Shown here: positions 7,339 to 16,933 of the stretch, one piece after another
How positions within the stretch are numbered: position 1 is the stretch's first letter
Layout: each line of letters starts with the position of its first letter
Assembly (NCBI RefSeq): GCF_036246005.1
Contig: NZ_CP109171.1
Location: 2,840,001-2,904,000, forward strand
Source of the DNA: Streptomyces sp. NBC_01723
Lineage (GTDB): Bacteria; Actinomycetota; Actinomycetes; Streptomycetales; Streptomycetaceae
DNA length: 64,000 nucleotides
Direction: 5' to 3'
Made by a program: the position numbers and the translations under genes
The notes under the pieces: model-generated
The model's database searches: none
Seen by the model: only the letters and a program-made list of their open reading frames with translations
Told to the model about the DNA's origin: nothing

Positions 7339-8065
7339 ATGTCCACATTTCTGCTGGTCCACGGCGCTTGGCACAACGGGCGGTGCTGGGAGCGGGTGGT
7401 ACCGCTGCTGGAGGCCGCCGGGCACCGGGTGTTCGCGCCGTCCCTGACCGGATATGGCGACAAGGCGCACCTGCTGGGCCCGGAGGTGGGTCTCGACACG
7501 CACGTCGACGACGTGGTCGGGCTGATCACCGAGGAGAACCTCGGCGACGTCGTACTCGTCGGCCACAGCTACGCGGGGCTGGTGATCTCCTCCGCCGCCA
7601 ACCGGATTCCGGAGCGCGTCGCGCACCTGGTCTACCTCGACGCGATGGTCCCGGAGGACGGCGAGTCCGCGGTCGACGTCCAGCCCGTGTCACGGCAGCT
7701 GATCGAGCTCGCCGAGAAGTCCGAGAGCGGCTGGCGGGTGCCGCCGATGCCCGAGCAGCCCGCGCCCTTCGGCCTGTTCGGCGTCACCGACCCGGCCGAC
7801 GTCGCCTGGCTGCGCGGCATGCTCTCGGACCAGCCGGTGCGCTGTCTGCAGCAGCCGGCGCGACTGGACAACCCGGCCCTTGACGCGATCCCGCGCACGC
7901 ACATCCACAATGTCGGCGCCATGCCGGCGGGCGTCACCCGTCGCCCCGTCCCCCCCGATCCAGCCCAACGGCACCGCCGCCCAGGTCTGGGAGCTGCCGA
8001 CCGGCCACGACAGCATGATCACCATGCCGGACGAACTCGGCGAACTGCTGCTCAAGCTCTCCTAG
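7339..8065 (+). pseudogene. Alpha/beta hydrolase, frameshifted near the 3' end
   Basis: From the ATG at 7339 (AAGGA seven bases upstream) the product starts MSTFLLVHGAWHNGRCWERV, with the oxyanion motif HGAWH and nucleophile elbow GHSYAG (Ser near residue 77). The reading frame stays open past 8065 but becomes Arg/His-rich from about 7957. The expected C terminus, QPNGTAAQVWELPTGHDSMI and on to LLLKLS with stop at 8063-8065, continues in the next frame. It carries the catalytic His (TGHD). The switch falls at seven Cs (7950-7956); one base less would restore an enzyme of about 241 aa. It is either a mutation, a phase-variable tract or a sequencing error. An EstA-like esterase/hydrolase role controlled by the divergent HxlR gene is likely when in frame. 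Confidence 0.75.
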
Positions 8066-8317
8066 CCAGGGGGGCCGTCCACACGCTCGGGCACATCCCG
8101 CCAGGGCCGTTCCCGTGCTGACGCGAGATCGAGTGGAGACGCGGCCCGGCGCCGACGGCGGCCCCTCACCCCCTGCTCGCCCGCCCCCGCGCGGCTTCGG
8201 GCTACTCCTGTGCGGCCCCTTGACTGGCAGAAACTTCCTGGATATTGGTGGCTCCTTGGCAGTTTCCTTCAGCAGCTCTCCAGCGATCCCCAGCGGATCA
8301 CTCCGGAAGGAGCGCAC

Positions 8318-10165
8318 GTGCACCACAGCAGCACGGCCGGCACGGGAAGCACCGCACACCCCTCCAGACGTACCGTCCTCACCGCCACCGCGGTCGTCAC
8401 CGCGGCCCTGGCGGCCGGCGGCGGCACGGCCCACGCCGACCCGCACCGGCCCGACGACGCCAAGCTCCGCGCCCTGATCTCCCGCATGACGCTGGAGGAG
8501 AAGGTCGGCCAGCTCTTCGTCATGCGGGTCTACGGCCACTCCGCCACCGCCCCCGACCAGGCCGACGTCGACGCCAACCTCAAGGAGATCGGCGTCCGCA
8601 CCGCGGCCGAGCTGGTCGCCAAGTACCGGGTAGGCGGCGTCATCTACTTCGCCTGGGCGCACAACACCCGCGACCCGCACCAGATCGCCGACCTCTCCAA
8701 CGGCATCCAGAAGGCGTCCCTGGAGCTGCCGCGCGGCCTCCCGGTGCTGATCTCCACCGACCAGGAACACGGCATAGTGGCCCGCGTGGGCGAACCGGCG
8801 ACCCTCTTCCCGGGCGCGATGGCCGTCGGCGCCGGCGGATCGCGGTCCGACGCCCGCACCCTCGGCCGGATCGCCGGCGCGGAGCTGCGCGCGATGGGCA
8901 TCCGCCAGGACTACGCCCCCGACGCCGACGTGAACGTCAACCCGGCCAACCCCGTGATCGGCGTGCGGTCCTTCGGCGCCGATCCGGAGGCGGTGGCGGA
9001 GATGGTGGCCGCCGAGGTGACGGGGTACCAGCGGTCCGGGGTCGCCGCGTGCGCCAAGCACTTCCCCGGGCACGGCGACACCGCCACCGACAGCCACACC
9101 GGCCTGCCGGAGATCACGCACACCCGCGAGGAGTGGGAGACGCTGGACGCGCCGCCCTTCCGCGCGGCGATCGACGCCGGCATCGACGCGATCATGACCG
9201 CCCACCTGGTGGTCCCGGCGCTCGACGACTCCGGCGACCCGGCCACCCTCTCCCGCCCCATCCTCACCGGCATCCTGCGCGAGGAACTGGGCTACGACGG
9301 CGTCGTGGTCACCGACTCGCTCGGCATGGAGGGCGTGCGGACCAAGTACGGCGACGACCGGGTGCCGGTGCTGGCGCTGAAGGCGGGCGTCGACCAGCTG
9401 CTCAACCCGCCGCACCTGGACCTCGCCTGGAACGCGGTCCTGACGGCCGTACGGGAAGGCGAACTCACCGAGGCGCGGCTCGACGAATCGATCCTGCGGG
9501 TGCTGCGGCTGAAGGCGAAGCTGGGGCTGTTCCGGGACGCCTACACCAGCCGGCGGGACGTCGACCGGACGGTGGGCACCCGGGCGCACCTGGCGGCGGC
9601 CGACCGGATCGCCGAGCGGACCACCACCCTGCTGGTCAACGAGGACCGGCTGCTGCCGCTGTCGCGGCGCGAGCATCGCAGGGTGCTCGTCGTGGGCGCC
9701 GACCCCGCCTCGCCTTCGGGCACGACCGGGCCGCCCACGGGGGTGCTCGCGGGCGAACTGACGGAGCTGGGCTTCACGGCCACCGCCCTGTCCACCGGCA
9801 CCGCCCCCTCCGCCGCCGTGATCGACGGCGCGGTCGCGGCCGCCGGGGACGCGGACGCGGTGGTGGTCGCGACGTACAACGTCACGGCGGCGAGCAGTCA
9901 GCGCACCCTGGTCACGCGGCTGCTGGAGACCGGGAAACCCGTCGTCGCGGTCGCGATCCGCAACCCCTACGACGTGGCCCACCTCCCCGGCGTCCGCGGC
10001 TACTTGGCCGCCTACTCCTGGACCGACGTCGAGGTGCGGGCGGCGGCCCGGGTGATCGCCGGGCGGGTCCGGCCACGCGGGCGGCTGCCGGTGCCGGTGG
10101 TCCGGGCGGACGATCCGGACACGGTGCTCTACCCCCTCGGGCACGGGCTGTCCTACCGGTCGTAG
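8318..10165 (+). CDS. Secreted GH3 beta-N-acetylglucosaminidase/beta-glucosidase-like enzyme
   Basis: 615 aa from a GTG start with GGAAGGAG just upstream. Residues 1-42 form a twin-arginine-type signal (SRRTVLTATAVVTAALAAGG, cleavage after AHA). The GH3 catalytic domain follows: MTLEEKVGQLF, ISTDQEHG, CAKHFPGHGDTATDSHTGLP (the KHFPGHGxxxxDSH motif of N-acetylglucosaminidase-type GH3 enzymes, with the catalytic His) and GVVVTDSLGMEG (nucleophile Asp). A C-terminal alpha/beta sandwich domain follows to the end. It probably trims beta-linked GlcNAc from chitin or peptidoglycan fragments outside the cell. The preceding 252-nt gap holds no other gene. Confidence 0.88.
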   Translation: MHHSSTAGTGSTAHPSRRTVLTATAVVTAALAAGGGTAHADPHRPDDAKLRALISRMTLEEKVGQLFVMRVYGHSATAPDQADVDANLKEIGVRTAAELVAKYRVGGVIYFAWAHNTRDPHQIADLSNGIQKASLELPRGLPVLISTDQEHGIVARVGEPATLFPGAMAVGAGGSRSDARTLGRIAGAELRAMGIRQDYAPDADVNVNPANPVIGVRSFGADPEAVAEMVAAEVTGYQRSGVAACAKHFPGHGDTATDSHTGLPEITHTREEWETLDAPPFRAAIDAGIDAIMTAHLVVPALDDSGDPATLSRPILTGILREELGYDGVVVTDSLGMEGVRTKYGDDRVPVLALKAGVDQLLNPPHLDLAWNAVLTAVREGELTEARLDESILRVLRLKAKLGLFRDAYTSRRDVDRTVGTRAHLAAADRIAERTTTLLVNEDRLLPLSRREHRRVLVVGADPASPSGTTGPPTGVLAGELTELGFTATALSTGTAPSAAVIDGAVAAAGDADAVVVATYNVTAASSQRTLVTRLLETGKPVVAVAIRNPYDVAHLPGVRGYLAAYSWTDVEVRAAARVIAGRVRPRGRLPVPVVRADDPDTVLYPLGHGLSYRS

Positions 10166-10289
10166 GGCGTAGCGCGGCCTACGTCACGCGCCGGGGGCGC
10201 CCCCGGCGACCGTGCCCGAAGCACCCCGCGCGTCTGGCGTGCGCCCGCTGCGGCGGGTCACGCTGGACCGGGGATCCAGGGGGACGGCG

Positions 10290-10964
10290 ATGCGTGAGAG
10301 ACGGGCCGCGGGAGTGCGGTGGGCGCTGCTGCCGGTGCTGTGCGCCCTGCTCCTGACGGGCTGCCAGAGCCCGGCTGGACCGGCCGGTGGGGACACCGGC
10401 GGCACGGCCTCCGGGGACGGGCGGTCCGGCGGGGCCACGGCGTCGCGGTCGGCGTCGGCCGCGGTGCCGGCGTCCGGGTACGGGGCGGTGTTCCTGGCGG
10501 TCGACGAGTGCGGCTCGTTCGGCACGGTCGGCTCCACCGAGGTGCCGTGCGACAGCGAGCGGGCGGCGGCGCGGGTCGTGGCCCGGGAGGACGGCCGCGC
10601 GAGCGACGGGCCGCCGTGCCCCGCCACCACCGACTTCGTCCTGCACATCAGCGAGCAGCGCCCCTCCGCCGACGAGGACGGCGACGGGACCGTGCCCCAG
10701 GGCTACGCCTGCATGCGCAACCTCCAGCCACCGCACCCCGGCGACCCGGGGGGTGGTGGCGGACCGCGCACCATCGTCGGCGACTGCGTCCACGACACCG
10801 GCGACGGCAAGGTCCGCGAGACCGCGTGCGACGGCACGGGTGAACGCGAGCCCCAGTTCGAGGTGGTCGAGGCCGTCGCCGACCGGGCCGACTGCCCCGC
10901 CTCGACCGGTCTGTACGTCCGCCTCGGCGGTGCCCGGCCGGTGGGCTGTGCCCGGCCCCTGTGA
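10290..10964 (+). CDS. Secreted lipoprotein of unknown function
   Basis: 224 aa. The ATG at 10290 gives MRERRAAGVRWALLPVLCALLLTGCQSPAG, a lipoprotein signal with lipobox LLTGC (Cys at about residue 26). A low-complexity Gly/Ser/Thr linker follows and then a Cys-rich domain with pairs such as VDECGSFG/VPCDSE, GPPCPA/YACMRN, GDCVHD/TACDG and DCPAS/GCARP. Even cysteine number and exposure outside the membrane suggest disulfide bonds. I do not recognise the domain. It is convergent with the S37-like peptidase gene, 22 nt away. Confidence 0.75.
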   Translation: MRERRAAGVRWALLPVLCALLLTGCQSPAGPAGGDTGGTASGDGRSGGATASRSASAAVPASGYGAVFLAVDECGSFGTVGSTEVPCDSERAAARVVAREDGRASDGPPCPATTDFVLHISEQRPSADEDGDGTVPQGYACMRNLQPPHPGDPGGGGGPRTIVGDCVHDTGDGKVRETACDGTGEREPQFEVVEAVADRADCPASTGLYVRLGGARPVGCARPL

Positions 10965-10986
10965 GCGGCCGGGCACAGTCACCGTG

Positions 10987-12411
10987 CTACGGGCGCAGCG
11001 CCGGCTCGCGCTCGACGTCCCGCTTGTCCAGCTTGGCGTCGAACGTCGCCAGCGGCTTGGCCGCCGACGGGTTCGCCTGGACCTTGTCGGAGGCGACGCC
11101 CGCCCAGTCGAGGATGCGGGCGGTGGCCTTCGCCTTCTGGTCGGGGACCAGGCCGGCGACGTTGGCCCCGTGGTTCATGCCGGGCGCGGTGAGCACGTGG
11201 GAGTCGCGTGCGCCGTGGCCGAGGCGGAAGGGCTCGGCGCCCCACGGGTCGTTCTCGCCGTACACGAAGAGCATCTGCCGGGCGTTGTTCCTCACCCAGC
11301 TGTCGACGTCCCGCATGGCCCACGGCTCGAACCGCATCGGGATCGACCGGGGCACGAAGTTGCGCGGCGGCTGGTAGCCGTAGCGGATGTACTTCTTCTC
11401 GATGTGCGGGAAGTGGATCGTCGGGGCGCCCAGCTGGGTGCCCGCCTGGTAGTAGTACGGCGTGTAGGTCTCCAGGCCCTGGTCCGTGTAGGCGGAGAAG
11501 CCGGAGATCGAGTCGACGGAGCCCCAGATCGCCTCGTCGGTGGCGTTCTTGGCGTCGGCCGGGATGTCGGCGCAGTCGTCGAGGGTGCTGTACTGCCAGA
11601 AGCCCCAGACGTAGTCGAGGACGACTGCCTCGTAGGCGCGGTCCAGGCTGCCGATGGTGTCGAAGGTGTAGCCGTTCTCGGCCGCGTACGCCTCGTACTT
11701 CTTCTTGAGCGGCGCACGGCGCACCAGCGCCTCGCGCTGCACCCCGTTCAGCTTGTCGCGGCACTCCTCGGTGCCGACGCGGGCGAAGAAGCGGTCGTAG
11801 GCCGAGTCCTCCTTGTTCACCACGTCGTTGGGGGCGACGTAGGCGACGACGCCGTCCATGTCACGCGGGTAGAAGCGCTCGTAGTAGGTGGCGGTCATGC
11901 CGCCCTTGGAGCCGCCGGTGGAGATCCAGTTCTTGGAGTAGACCGGCTTCAGCGCCTCGAAGATGCGGTGCTGGTCGCTGGCGGCCTGCCAGATGTCCAG
12001 CTTCGACCAGTCGGCCGGGGCCGGCCGGGACGGGGTGAAGTAGCGGTACTCCATGGAGACCTGGTTGCCGTCCACGATCTGGGTCGGCTCGCGCCGGCTC
12101 GGGGTCGTGGAGACGTTGTAGCCGCCGGTGTAGAAGACCGTCGGGCGGTTCACGTCCTTGTGCAGAACGGTGATCCGCTGCTGGAACGTGCCCTTGGACG
12201 GACGCCGGTGGTCGACCGGCTGCGTGTAGTTGAGGACGAAGAAGCGGTAGCCGGTGTACGGCTTCTCCTCGATCAGGCTCATGCCCGGTATGGACAGCAG
12301 CCGGTCCTTGATGTCGACGGCCTTCGGCTCGGCGGCGGTGGCCGCCCCCGCCGTGCTGACGGTGCCTATGAGCACCACGAGCGCCAGCAGCCATCTGAGC
12401 GCCTTGCGCAT
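10987..12411 (-). CDS. Secreted S37-like (PS-10) tripeptidyl/prolyl aminopeptidase
   Basis: 474 aa with a Sec signal peptide (MRKALRWLLALVVLIGTVSTAGAATA). The mature part contains NYTQPVDHRRPSKGTFQQR, WISTGGSKGGMTATYYERFYP (nucleophile Ser in GGSKGG), MLFVYGENDPWGAEPF (Asp) and HVLTAPGMNHGANV (His), the triad order of the alpha/beta-hydrolase peptidases typified by Streptomyces PS-10 (family S37). It should release short N-terminal peptides outside the cell. GGAGGG precedes the ATG by three bases. It is probably expressed alone. Confidence 0.82.
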   Translation of the reverse strand: MRKALRWLLALVVLIGTVSTAGAATAAEPKAVDIKDRLLSIPGMSLIEEKPYTGYRFFVLNYTQPVDHRRPSKGTFQQRITVLHKDVNRPTVFYTGGYNVSTTPSRREPTQIVDGNQVSMEYRYFTPSRPAPADWSKLDIWQAASDQHRIFEALKPVYSKNWISTGGSKGGMTATYYERFYPRDMDGVVAYVAPNDVVNKEDSAYDRFFARVGTEECRDKLNGVQREALVRRAPLKKKYEAYAAENGYTFDTIGSLDRAYEAVVLDYVWGFWQYSTLDDCADIPADAKNATDEAIWGSVDSISGFSAYTDQGLETYTPYYYQAGTQLGAPTIHFPHIEKKYIRYGYQPPRNFVPRSIPMRFEPWAMRDVDSWVRNNARQMLFVYGENDPWGAEPFRLGHGARDSHVLTAPGMNHGANVAGLVPDQKAKATARILDWAGVASDKVQANPSAAKPLATFDAKLDKRDVEREPALRP

Positions 12412-12504
12412 GCACCCTCCCAGTGAAACGGATGTCCGCCGGAAGCTATCGGAGCAAGTCGCGCGCGCACCAGGGTGGATGGGGAAATGGCCTGCTTGGT
12501 TCCC

Positions 12505-12517
12505 GGGGGGGGGGGGG
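12505..12517. repeat. Thirteen-G homopolymer tract
   Basis: A run of 13 Gs lies in the 115-nt gap between the starts/ends of the S37-like peptidase and the small secreted protein gene. Such a run is far longer than base composition predicts and is prone to slippage. It is 9 nt from the stop codon (12527-12529) of the secreted protein, outside any coding sequence. Confidence 0.9.
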
Positions 12518-12526
12518 CGGGCCGTC

Positions 12527-12919
12527 TCAGCACAGGATCCAGCCGGAGCTGACCGAGCGGCCGGAGACCTTGCCGGTCACCCATACGCAGCGCTTGCCGG
12601 CGTGCACCGTCACGGGCCCCGCCCGGTAGGCGTACCGCCCCGAGTCCACCACCGCACGGCCCCCGCGCGCCCGCACGCTCACCGACATCTGCCGCTTGGT
12701 GCCGGGCCTCTTGGGGACGGTGACGGCACAGACGTAGCCGCCGCGCCTGTGGACGAGGACCGACCCCGTCGCGAACGGGAGCGTGCGCACCTTGCGGCCC
12801 CCGCACGCCGTGGCGGCATGGGCCTCCTGCGGCGTCGCCACGGCGAGCAGCCCGGCCGCCACGAGGAGGGCCGTGACGAGCGCCGGCCCGCGTCGTGTCC
12901 CAGCACCGGCTCGGCCCAC
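12527..12919 (-). CDS. Small secreted four-cysteine protein, unknown
   Basis: 130 aa. The GTG at 12919 follows GGAGGGGACGACA. The signal peptide (GPALVTALLVAAGLLAVATPQEAHA) is followed by an approximately 90-residue mature domain rich in Arg, Val and Gly with four cysteines (ATACGG, GYVCAV, KRCVWV and terminal WILC). The spacing suggests two disulfides in a small beta-sheet domain. I do not recognise the family. It lies 77 nt downstream of the fused ABC transporter on the same strand; shared transcription is possible but not shown. Confidence 0.7.
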   Translation of the reverse strand: MGRAGAGTRRGPALVTALLVAAGLLAVATPQEAHAATACGGRKVRTLPFATGSVLVHRRGGYVCAVTVPKRPGTKRQMSVSVRARGGRAVVDSGRYAYRAGPVTVHAGKRCVWVTGKVSGRSVSSGWILC

Positions 12920-12996
12920 TGTCGTCCCCTCCGTACGGCGGTCACTGGCGTACGGATGTACGGACGCGTGCCGGGTGTCGAATGGTTGCGCGAGCG

Positions 12997-15900
12997 TCAG
13001 TGTGCCGCGCCGACCGGTTCCTCGGGCTCCGCCGCGCCGACGAAGGTCCGCCACAGCCGCGCGTACCGTCCGTCGAGGGCCAGCAGCTCGTCGTGCGTGC
13101 CGTCCTCGGCGACCCGCCCGCCGTCCATGACGACGACGCGGTCCGCGCGGGCGGCCGTGGTCAGCCGGTGGGCGACGACCAGCGTCGTCCGCCGGCCCGC
13201 TATCCGGTCGGTGGCCTGGTTGACCTGTGCCTCCGTGGCCAGGTCCAGCGCGGCCGTCGCCTCGTCGAGGAGCAGCACGTCCGGGTCGACCAGCTCGGCG
13301 CGGGCCAGCGCGATCAGCTGCCGCTGCCCGGCGGAGAGGTTGCGGCCCCGTTCGGCGACCTCGTGGAGGTAGCCACCGGTGAGCGTGGCGATCATCTCGT
13401 GCGCGCCGACCGCCCGCGCCGCCGCCTCCACGTCGGCGTCGGTGGCGTCCGGGCGCCCGTAGGCGATGGCGTCCCGCACGGTGCCCGGGAAGAGGTACGC
13501 CTCCTGCGGGACGACCCCCAGCCGGTGCCGGTAGGAGGTGAGGTCCAGGGCGCGCAGGTCCTGCCCGTCGACCGTGACCCGGCCGCCGGTCGGGTCGTAG
13601 AACCGGGCCACCAGCTTCACCAGGGTCGACTTGCCCGCGCCGGTCTCGCCGACGAAGGCGACGGTCTGCCCGGCGGGGATGCGCAGGTCGATGCCGGTGA
13701 GGGCCTCCTCGTCGTCGCCGTAGCTGAAGCGCACGTCCTCGAAGGCGATGTCGCCGTCCAGGGAGGTGACCTCGGCGGGCTTCTCGGCGGCCCGGGTGGA
13801 GGTCGGCTCGCGCAGCAGCTCCTGGATGCGGCCCAGTGAGACGGACGCCTGCTGGTAGCCGTCGAAGACCTGGGAAAGCTGCTGGACGGGCGCGAAGAAC
13901 AGGTCGATGTAGAGCAGGTACGCCACCAGCGCGCCGGTGGTCAGCGTCGCGTCGTCGATCCGGCCGCCGCCCACGATCAGTACGGCCGCGGCGGCGCCCG
14001 AGGAGAGCAGCTGCACGAACGGGAAGTAGATCGAGATGAGCCACTGTCCCCTGATGCGGGCCTGCCGGTAGCCGTCGCTGCGCTCGGCGAACCGCCGCCC
14101 GCCGTCGCCCTCGCGCCGGAACGCCTGCACGATCCGCAGCCCCGCCACCGACTCCTGGAGGTCGGCGTTGACCGTGGAGACCCGCTCCCGGGCCAGTTCG
14201 TACGCCTTCACGCTGGCCTTGCGGAAGAAGTACGTGGCGATGATCAGCGGCGGCAGCGTCGCGAAGACGACGAAGGCGAGCTGTACGTCGATGACCAGCA
14301 GGGCGACCAGGATGCCGAAGAAGGTGACGATGGAGACGAAGGCGGTGACGAGTCCCGTCTGGAGGAACGTCGACAGGGCGTCCACGTCGGTGGTCATCCG
14401 GGTCATGATCCGGCCGGTCAGCTCACGCTCGTAGTAGTCGAGGCCGAGCCGCTGGAGCTGGGCGAAGATCTTCAGGCGGAGCGAGTACAGGATCCGCTCC
14501 CCCGTCCGGCCGGTCATGCGGATCTCACCGGTCTGCGCCGTCCACTGGGCGAGCACCGCGAGCAGGCCGAGCAGCGAGACCGCCCAGACCGCGCCGAGCG
14601 AGAGCTGGGTGACGCCCTCGTCGATGCCGTGCCGGATCAGCACCGGCAGCAGCAGACCCATGCCGGCGTCCACGGCCACGAGGGCGAGGCTGATCAGCAG
14701 GGGGGTGCGGAAGCCGCGCAGCAGGCGGCGCAGACCGTACGACTCCTCGGGCTGGACCGCCCGCGTCTCGTCGATGTCCGGGGTGCCGTCCGCCGGGGGC
14801 AGCGCGTCGACCTGGGCGAGCAGTTCGGGGGTGGCCGGGGTGCCGGCGAGGGCGGTGTCCTTCGGGGTGCGGTCGCCGGTCCACAGGCGTGGGGTGACGC
14901 CGCGCTCGGCGTCGAACTCGGCGTCCAGTTCCTCGCGGACGGAGGTGTCCTCCCGCGGTACGGCGGCGAGGGTGTGCCCCGGTGAGACGCCGCCCAGCTC
15001 GTCGGGGTCGGTGAGCAGGCGGCGGTAGAGGGCGGAGCGCTCCTGGAGTTCCTCGTGGGTGCCGAGGTCGGCGAGGCGGCCGCGGTCGAGGACCGCGATG
15101 CGGTCGGCGAGGCCCAGGGTGGAGCGGCGGTGCGCGATGAGCAGCGTGGTGCGGCCCCGCATGACCTGCTTCAGCGCCTCGTGGATCTCGTGCTCCACGC
15201 GGGCGTCGACGGCGGAGGTGGCGTCGTCGAGGACGAGCAGCCGGGGGTCGGTGAGGATGGCGCGGGCGAGCGCGACGCGCTGGCGCTGGCCGCCGGAGAG
15301 GGTCAGGCCGTGCTCGCCGACGGTCGTGTCGTAGCCGTCGGGCAGCTCGCTGACGAACCCGTGCGCCTGCGCGGCCCGCGCGGCGGCCTCGATCTCCTCG
15401 TCGGTGGCGTCCGGACGGCCGTACGCGATGTTGGCGCGGACGGTGTCCGAGAAGAGGAACGAGTCCTCGGGCACCAGCCCGACGGCGGCCCGGAGCGAGT
15501 CGGTCGTCAGCTCGCGCACGTCGTGGCCGCCGACGAGGACGGCGCCGCGCGTCACGTCGTAGAAGCGCGGCAGGAGCAGCGACACCGTGGACTTGCCGGA
15601 GCCGGAGGAGCCGACGACGGCGAGGGTCTCCCCGGCGCGGATCTCGAAGGAGAGGCCGTCGAGGACGGGCCGCTCGGCGTCGTAACCGAAGGACACGTCG
15701 TCGAACTCGACGGTCGCGGGCGCGTCGGCCGGCAGGGTCTTGGTGCCGTCCTCGATCGAGGGCTCGGTGTCGATCAGCTCCAGGACGCGTTCGGTACCGG
15801 CGCGGGCCTGCTGGCCGACGGTGAGGACCACGGCGAGCATCCGGACCGGGCCGACGAGCTGGGCGAGGTAGGTGGAGAAGGCCACGAACGTGCCGAGCGT

Positions 15901-16716
15901 GATGTTCCCGCCCACGGCCAGCCACCCGCCGAGGGCGAGCATGGCGACCTGGCCGAGTGCCGGGACCGCCTGGAGGGCCGGGGTGTACGCGGCGTTCAGC
16001 CTGATCGTCCGCAGCCGCCCGGCGAAGAGCCTGCGCCCGACCTCCCGGAGCTTCCCGGTCTCCTGCTCCTCCTGCCCGAAGCCCTTCACCACGCGGACGC
16101 CGCTCACCGAGCCGTCGACGACGCCCGCCACGGCGGCGGCCTGCGCCTGCGCGTACCAGGTGGCGGGGTGCAGGCGGGTGCGGCTGCGGCGGGCGATGAA
16201 CCACAGCGCGGGGGCGACGGCGACGGCCACCAGCGTCAGCGGCAGGGACAGCCACGCCATGATGACCAGGGAGATCAGGAAGAGCAGGATGTTCCCGATG
16301 GTCATCGGCAGCATGAAGAGCAGGCCCTGGATCAGCTGGAGGTCGCTGGTCGCCCGGCCCACCACCTGACCCGTGGACAGCTCGTCCTGCCGCCGCCCGT
16401 CGAGCCGGGTGATCGTCCCGTACATGTCGGTGCGCAGGTCGTGCTGGACGTCGAGGGCGAGCCGGCCGCCGTAGTAGCGCCGGATGTAGGTCAGGACGTA
16501 GACGACGGCCGCGGCGCCGACGAGGAGACCGGCCCAGACGGCCATGTCCCTGGTCTTGTCGCCGATCACGTCGTCGATGATCACCTTGGTGATCAGGGGG
16601 ACCAGGGCCATGACGGCCATGCCGCCCAGCGAGGCACCGAGGGCGAGGACGACGTCCTTGGGGTAGCGCCAGGCGTATCCCGCCAGTCGTCGTGTCCATC
16701 CCCGTTGCGCGTCCAC
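12997..16716 (-). CDS. Fused full-length ABC exporter (TMD-NBD-TMD-NBD)
   Basis: 1239 aa, two half transporters joined in one chain. TMD1 (about 15-330) leads to NBD1 with Walker A GSSGSGKST (near 372), signature LSGGQRQ (near 475) and Walker B LLVLDDATSAVD. A charged linker (about 590-660) leads to TMD2 and NBD2 with Walker A GETGAGKST (near 1025), signature LSAGQRQ and Walker B LLLLDEATAALD. NBD1 has Asp where the catalytic Glu is expected, so ATP hydrolysis is probably asymmetric. Exporters of this group move lipids or drugs out of the cytoplasmic membrane. GTG start at 16716 follows GGAGGAC. Substrate unknown. Confidence 0.92.
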   Translation of the reverse strand: MDAQRGWTRRLAGYAWRYPKDVVLALGASLGGMAVMALVPLITKVIIDDVIGDKTRDMAVWAGLLVGAAAVVYVLTYIRRYYGGRLALDVQHDLRTDMYGTITRLDGRRQDELSTGQVVGRATSDLQLIQGLLFMLPMTIGNILLFLISLVIMAWLSLPLTLVAVAVAPALWFIARRSRTRLHPATWYAQAQAAAVAGVVDGSVSGVRVVKGFGQEEQETGKLREVGRRLFAGRLRTIRLNAAYTPALQAVPALGQVAMLALGGWLAVGGNITLGTFVAFSTYLAQLVGPVRMLAVVLTVGQQARAGTERVLELIDTEPSIEDGTKTLPADAPATVEFDDVSFGYDAERPVLDGLSFEIRAGETLAVVGSSGSGKSTVSLLLPRFYDVTRGAVLVGGHDVRELTTDSLRAAVGLVPEDSFLFSDTVRANIAYGRPDATDEEIEAAARAAQAHGFVSELPDGYDTTVGEHGLTLSGGQRQRVALARAILTDPRLLVLDDATSAVDARVEHEIHEALKQVMRGRTTLLIAHRRSTLGLADRIAVLDRGRLADLGTHEELQERSALYRRLLTDPDELGGVSPGHTLAAVPREDTSVREELDAEFDAERGVTPRLWTGDRTPKDTALAGTPATPELLAQVDALPPADGTPDIDETRAVQPEESYGLRRLLRGFRTPLLISLALVAVDAGMGLLLPVLIRHGIDEGVTQLSLGAVWAVSLLGLLAVLAQWTAQTGEIRMTGRTGERILYSLRLKIFAQLQRLGLDYYERELTGRIMTRMTTDVDALSTFLQTGLVTAFVSIVTFFGILVALLVIDVQLAFVVFATLPPLIIATYFFRKASVKAYELARERVSTVNADLQESVAGLRIVQAFRREGDGGRRFAERSDGYRQARIRGQWLISIYFPFVQLLSSGAAAAVLIVGGGRIDDATLTTGALVAYLLYIDLFFAPVQQLSQVFDGYQQASVSLGRIQELLREPTSTRAAEKPAEVTSLDGDIAFEDVRFSYGDDEEALTGIDLRIPAGQTVAFVGETGAGKSTLVKLVARFYDPTGGRVTVDGQDLRALDLTSYRHRLGVVPQEAYLFPGTVRDAIAYGRPDATDADVEAAARAVGAHEMIATLTGGYLHEVAERGRNLSAGQRQLIALARAELVDPDVLLLDEATAALDLATEAQVNQATDRIAGRRTTLVVAHRLTTAARADRVVVMDGGRVAEDGTHDELLALDGRYARLWRTFVGAAEPEEPVGAAH

Positions 16717-16933
16717 GCGTGTCCTCCGGTCGGTCGTCCCGCTTCACCTGATCTACCGGAAGGCACCAACGCCCGCGAGTGGGGATTTCATCCCGTCGCA
16801 ACATTTCGGGCCGGCGGCGCACCGGTGCCGCACCCGGCACGCAATCGACACGTCGCGTACACCCGACCTCCAACATGTCCATGTCACGCTCGATCCACCG
16901 TTCTCCTCAACACGCGTAGATCGGACACCCCAC

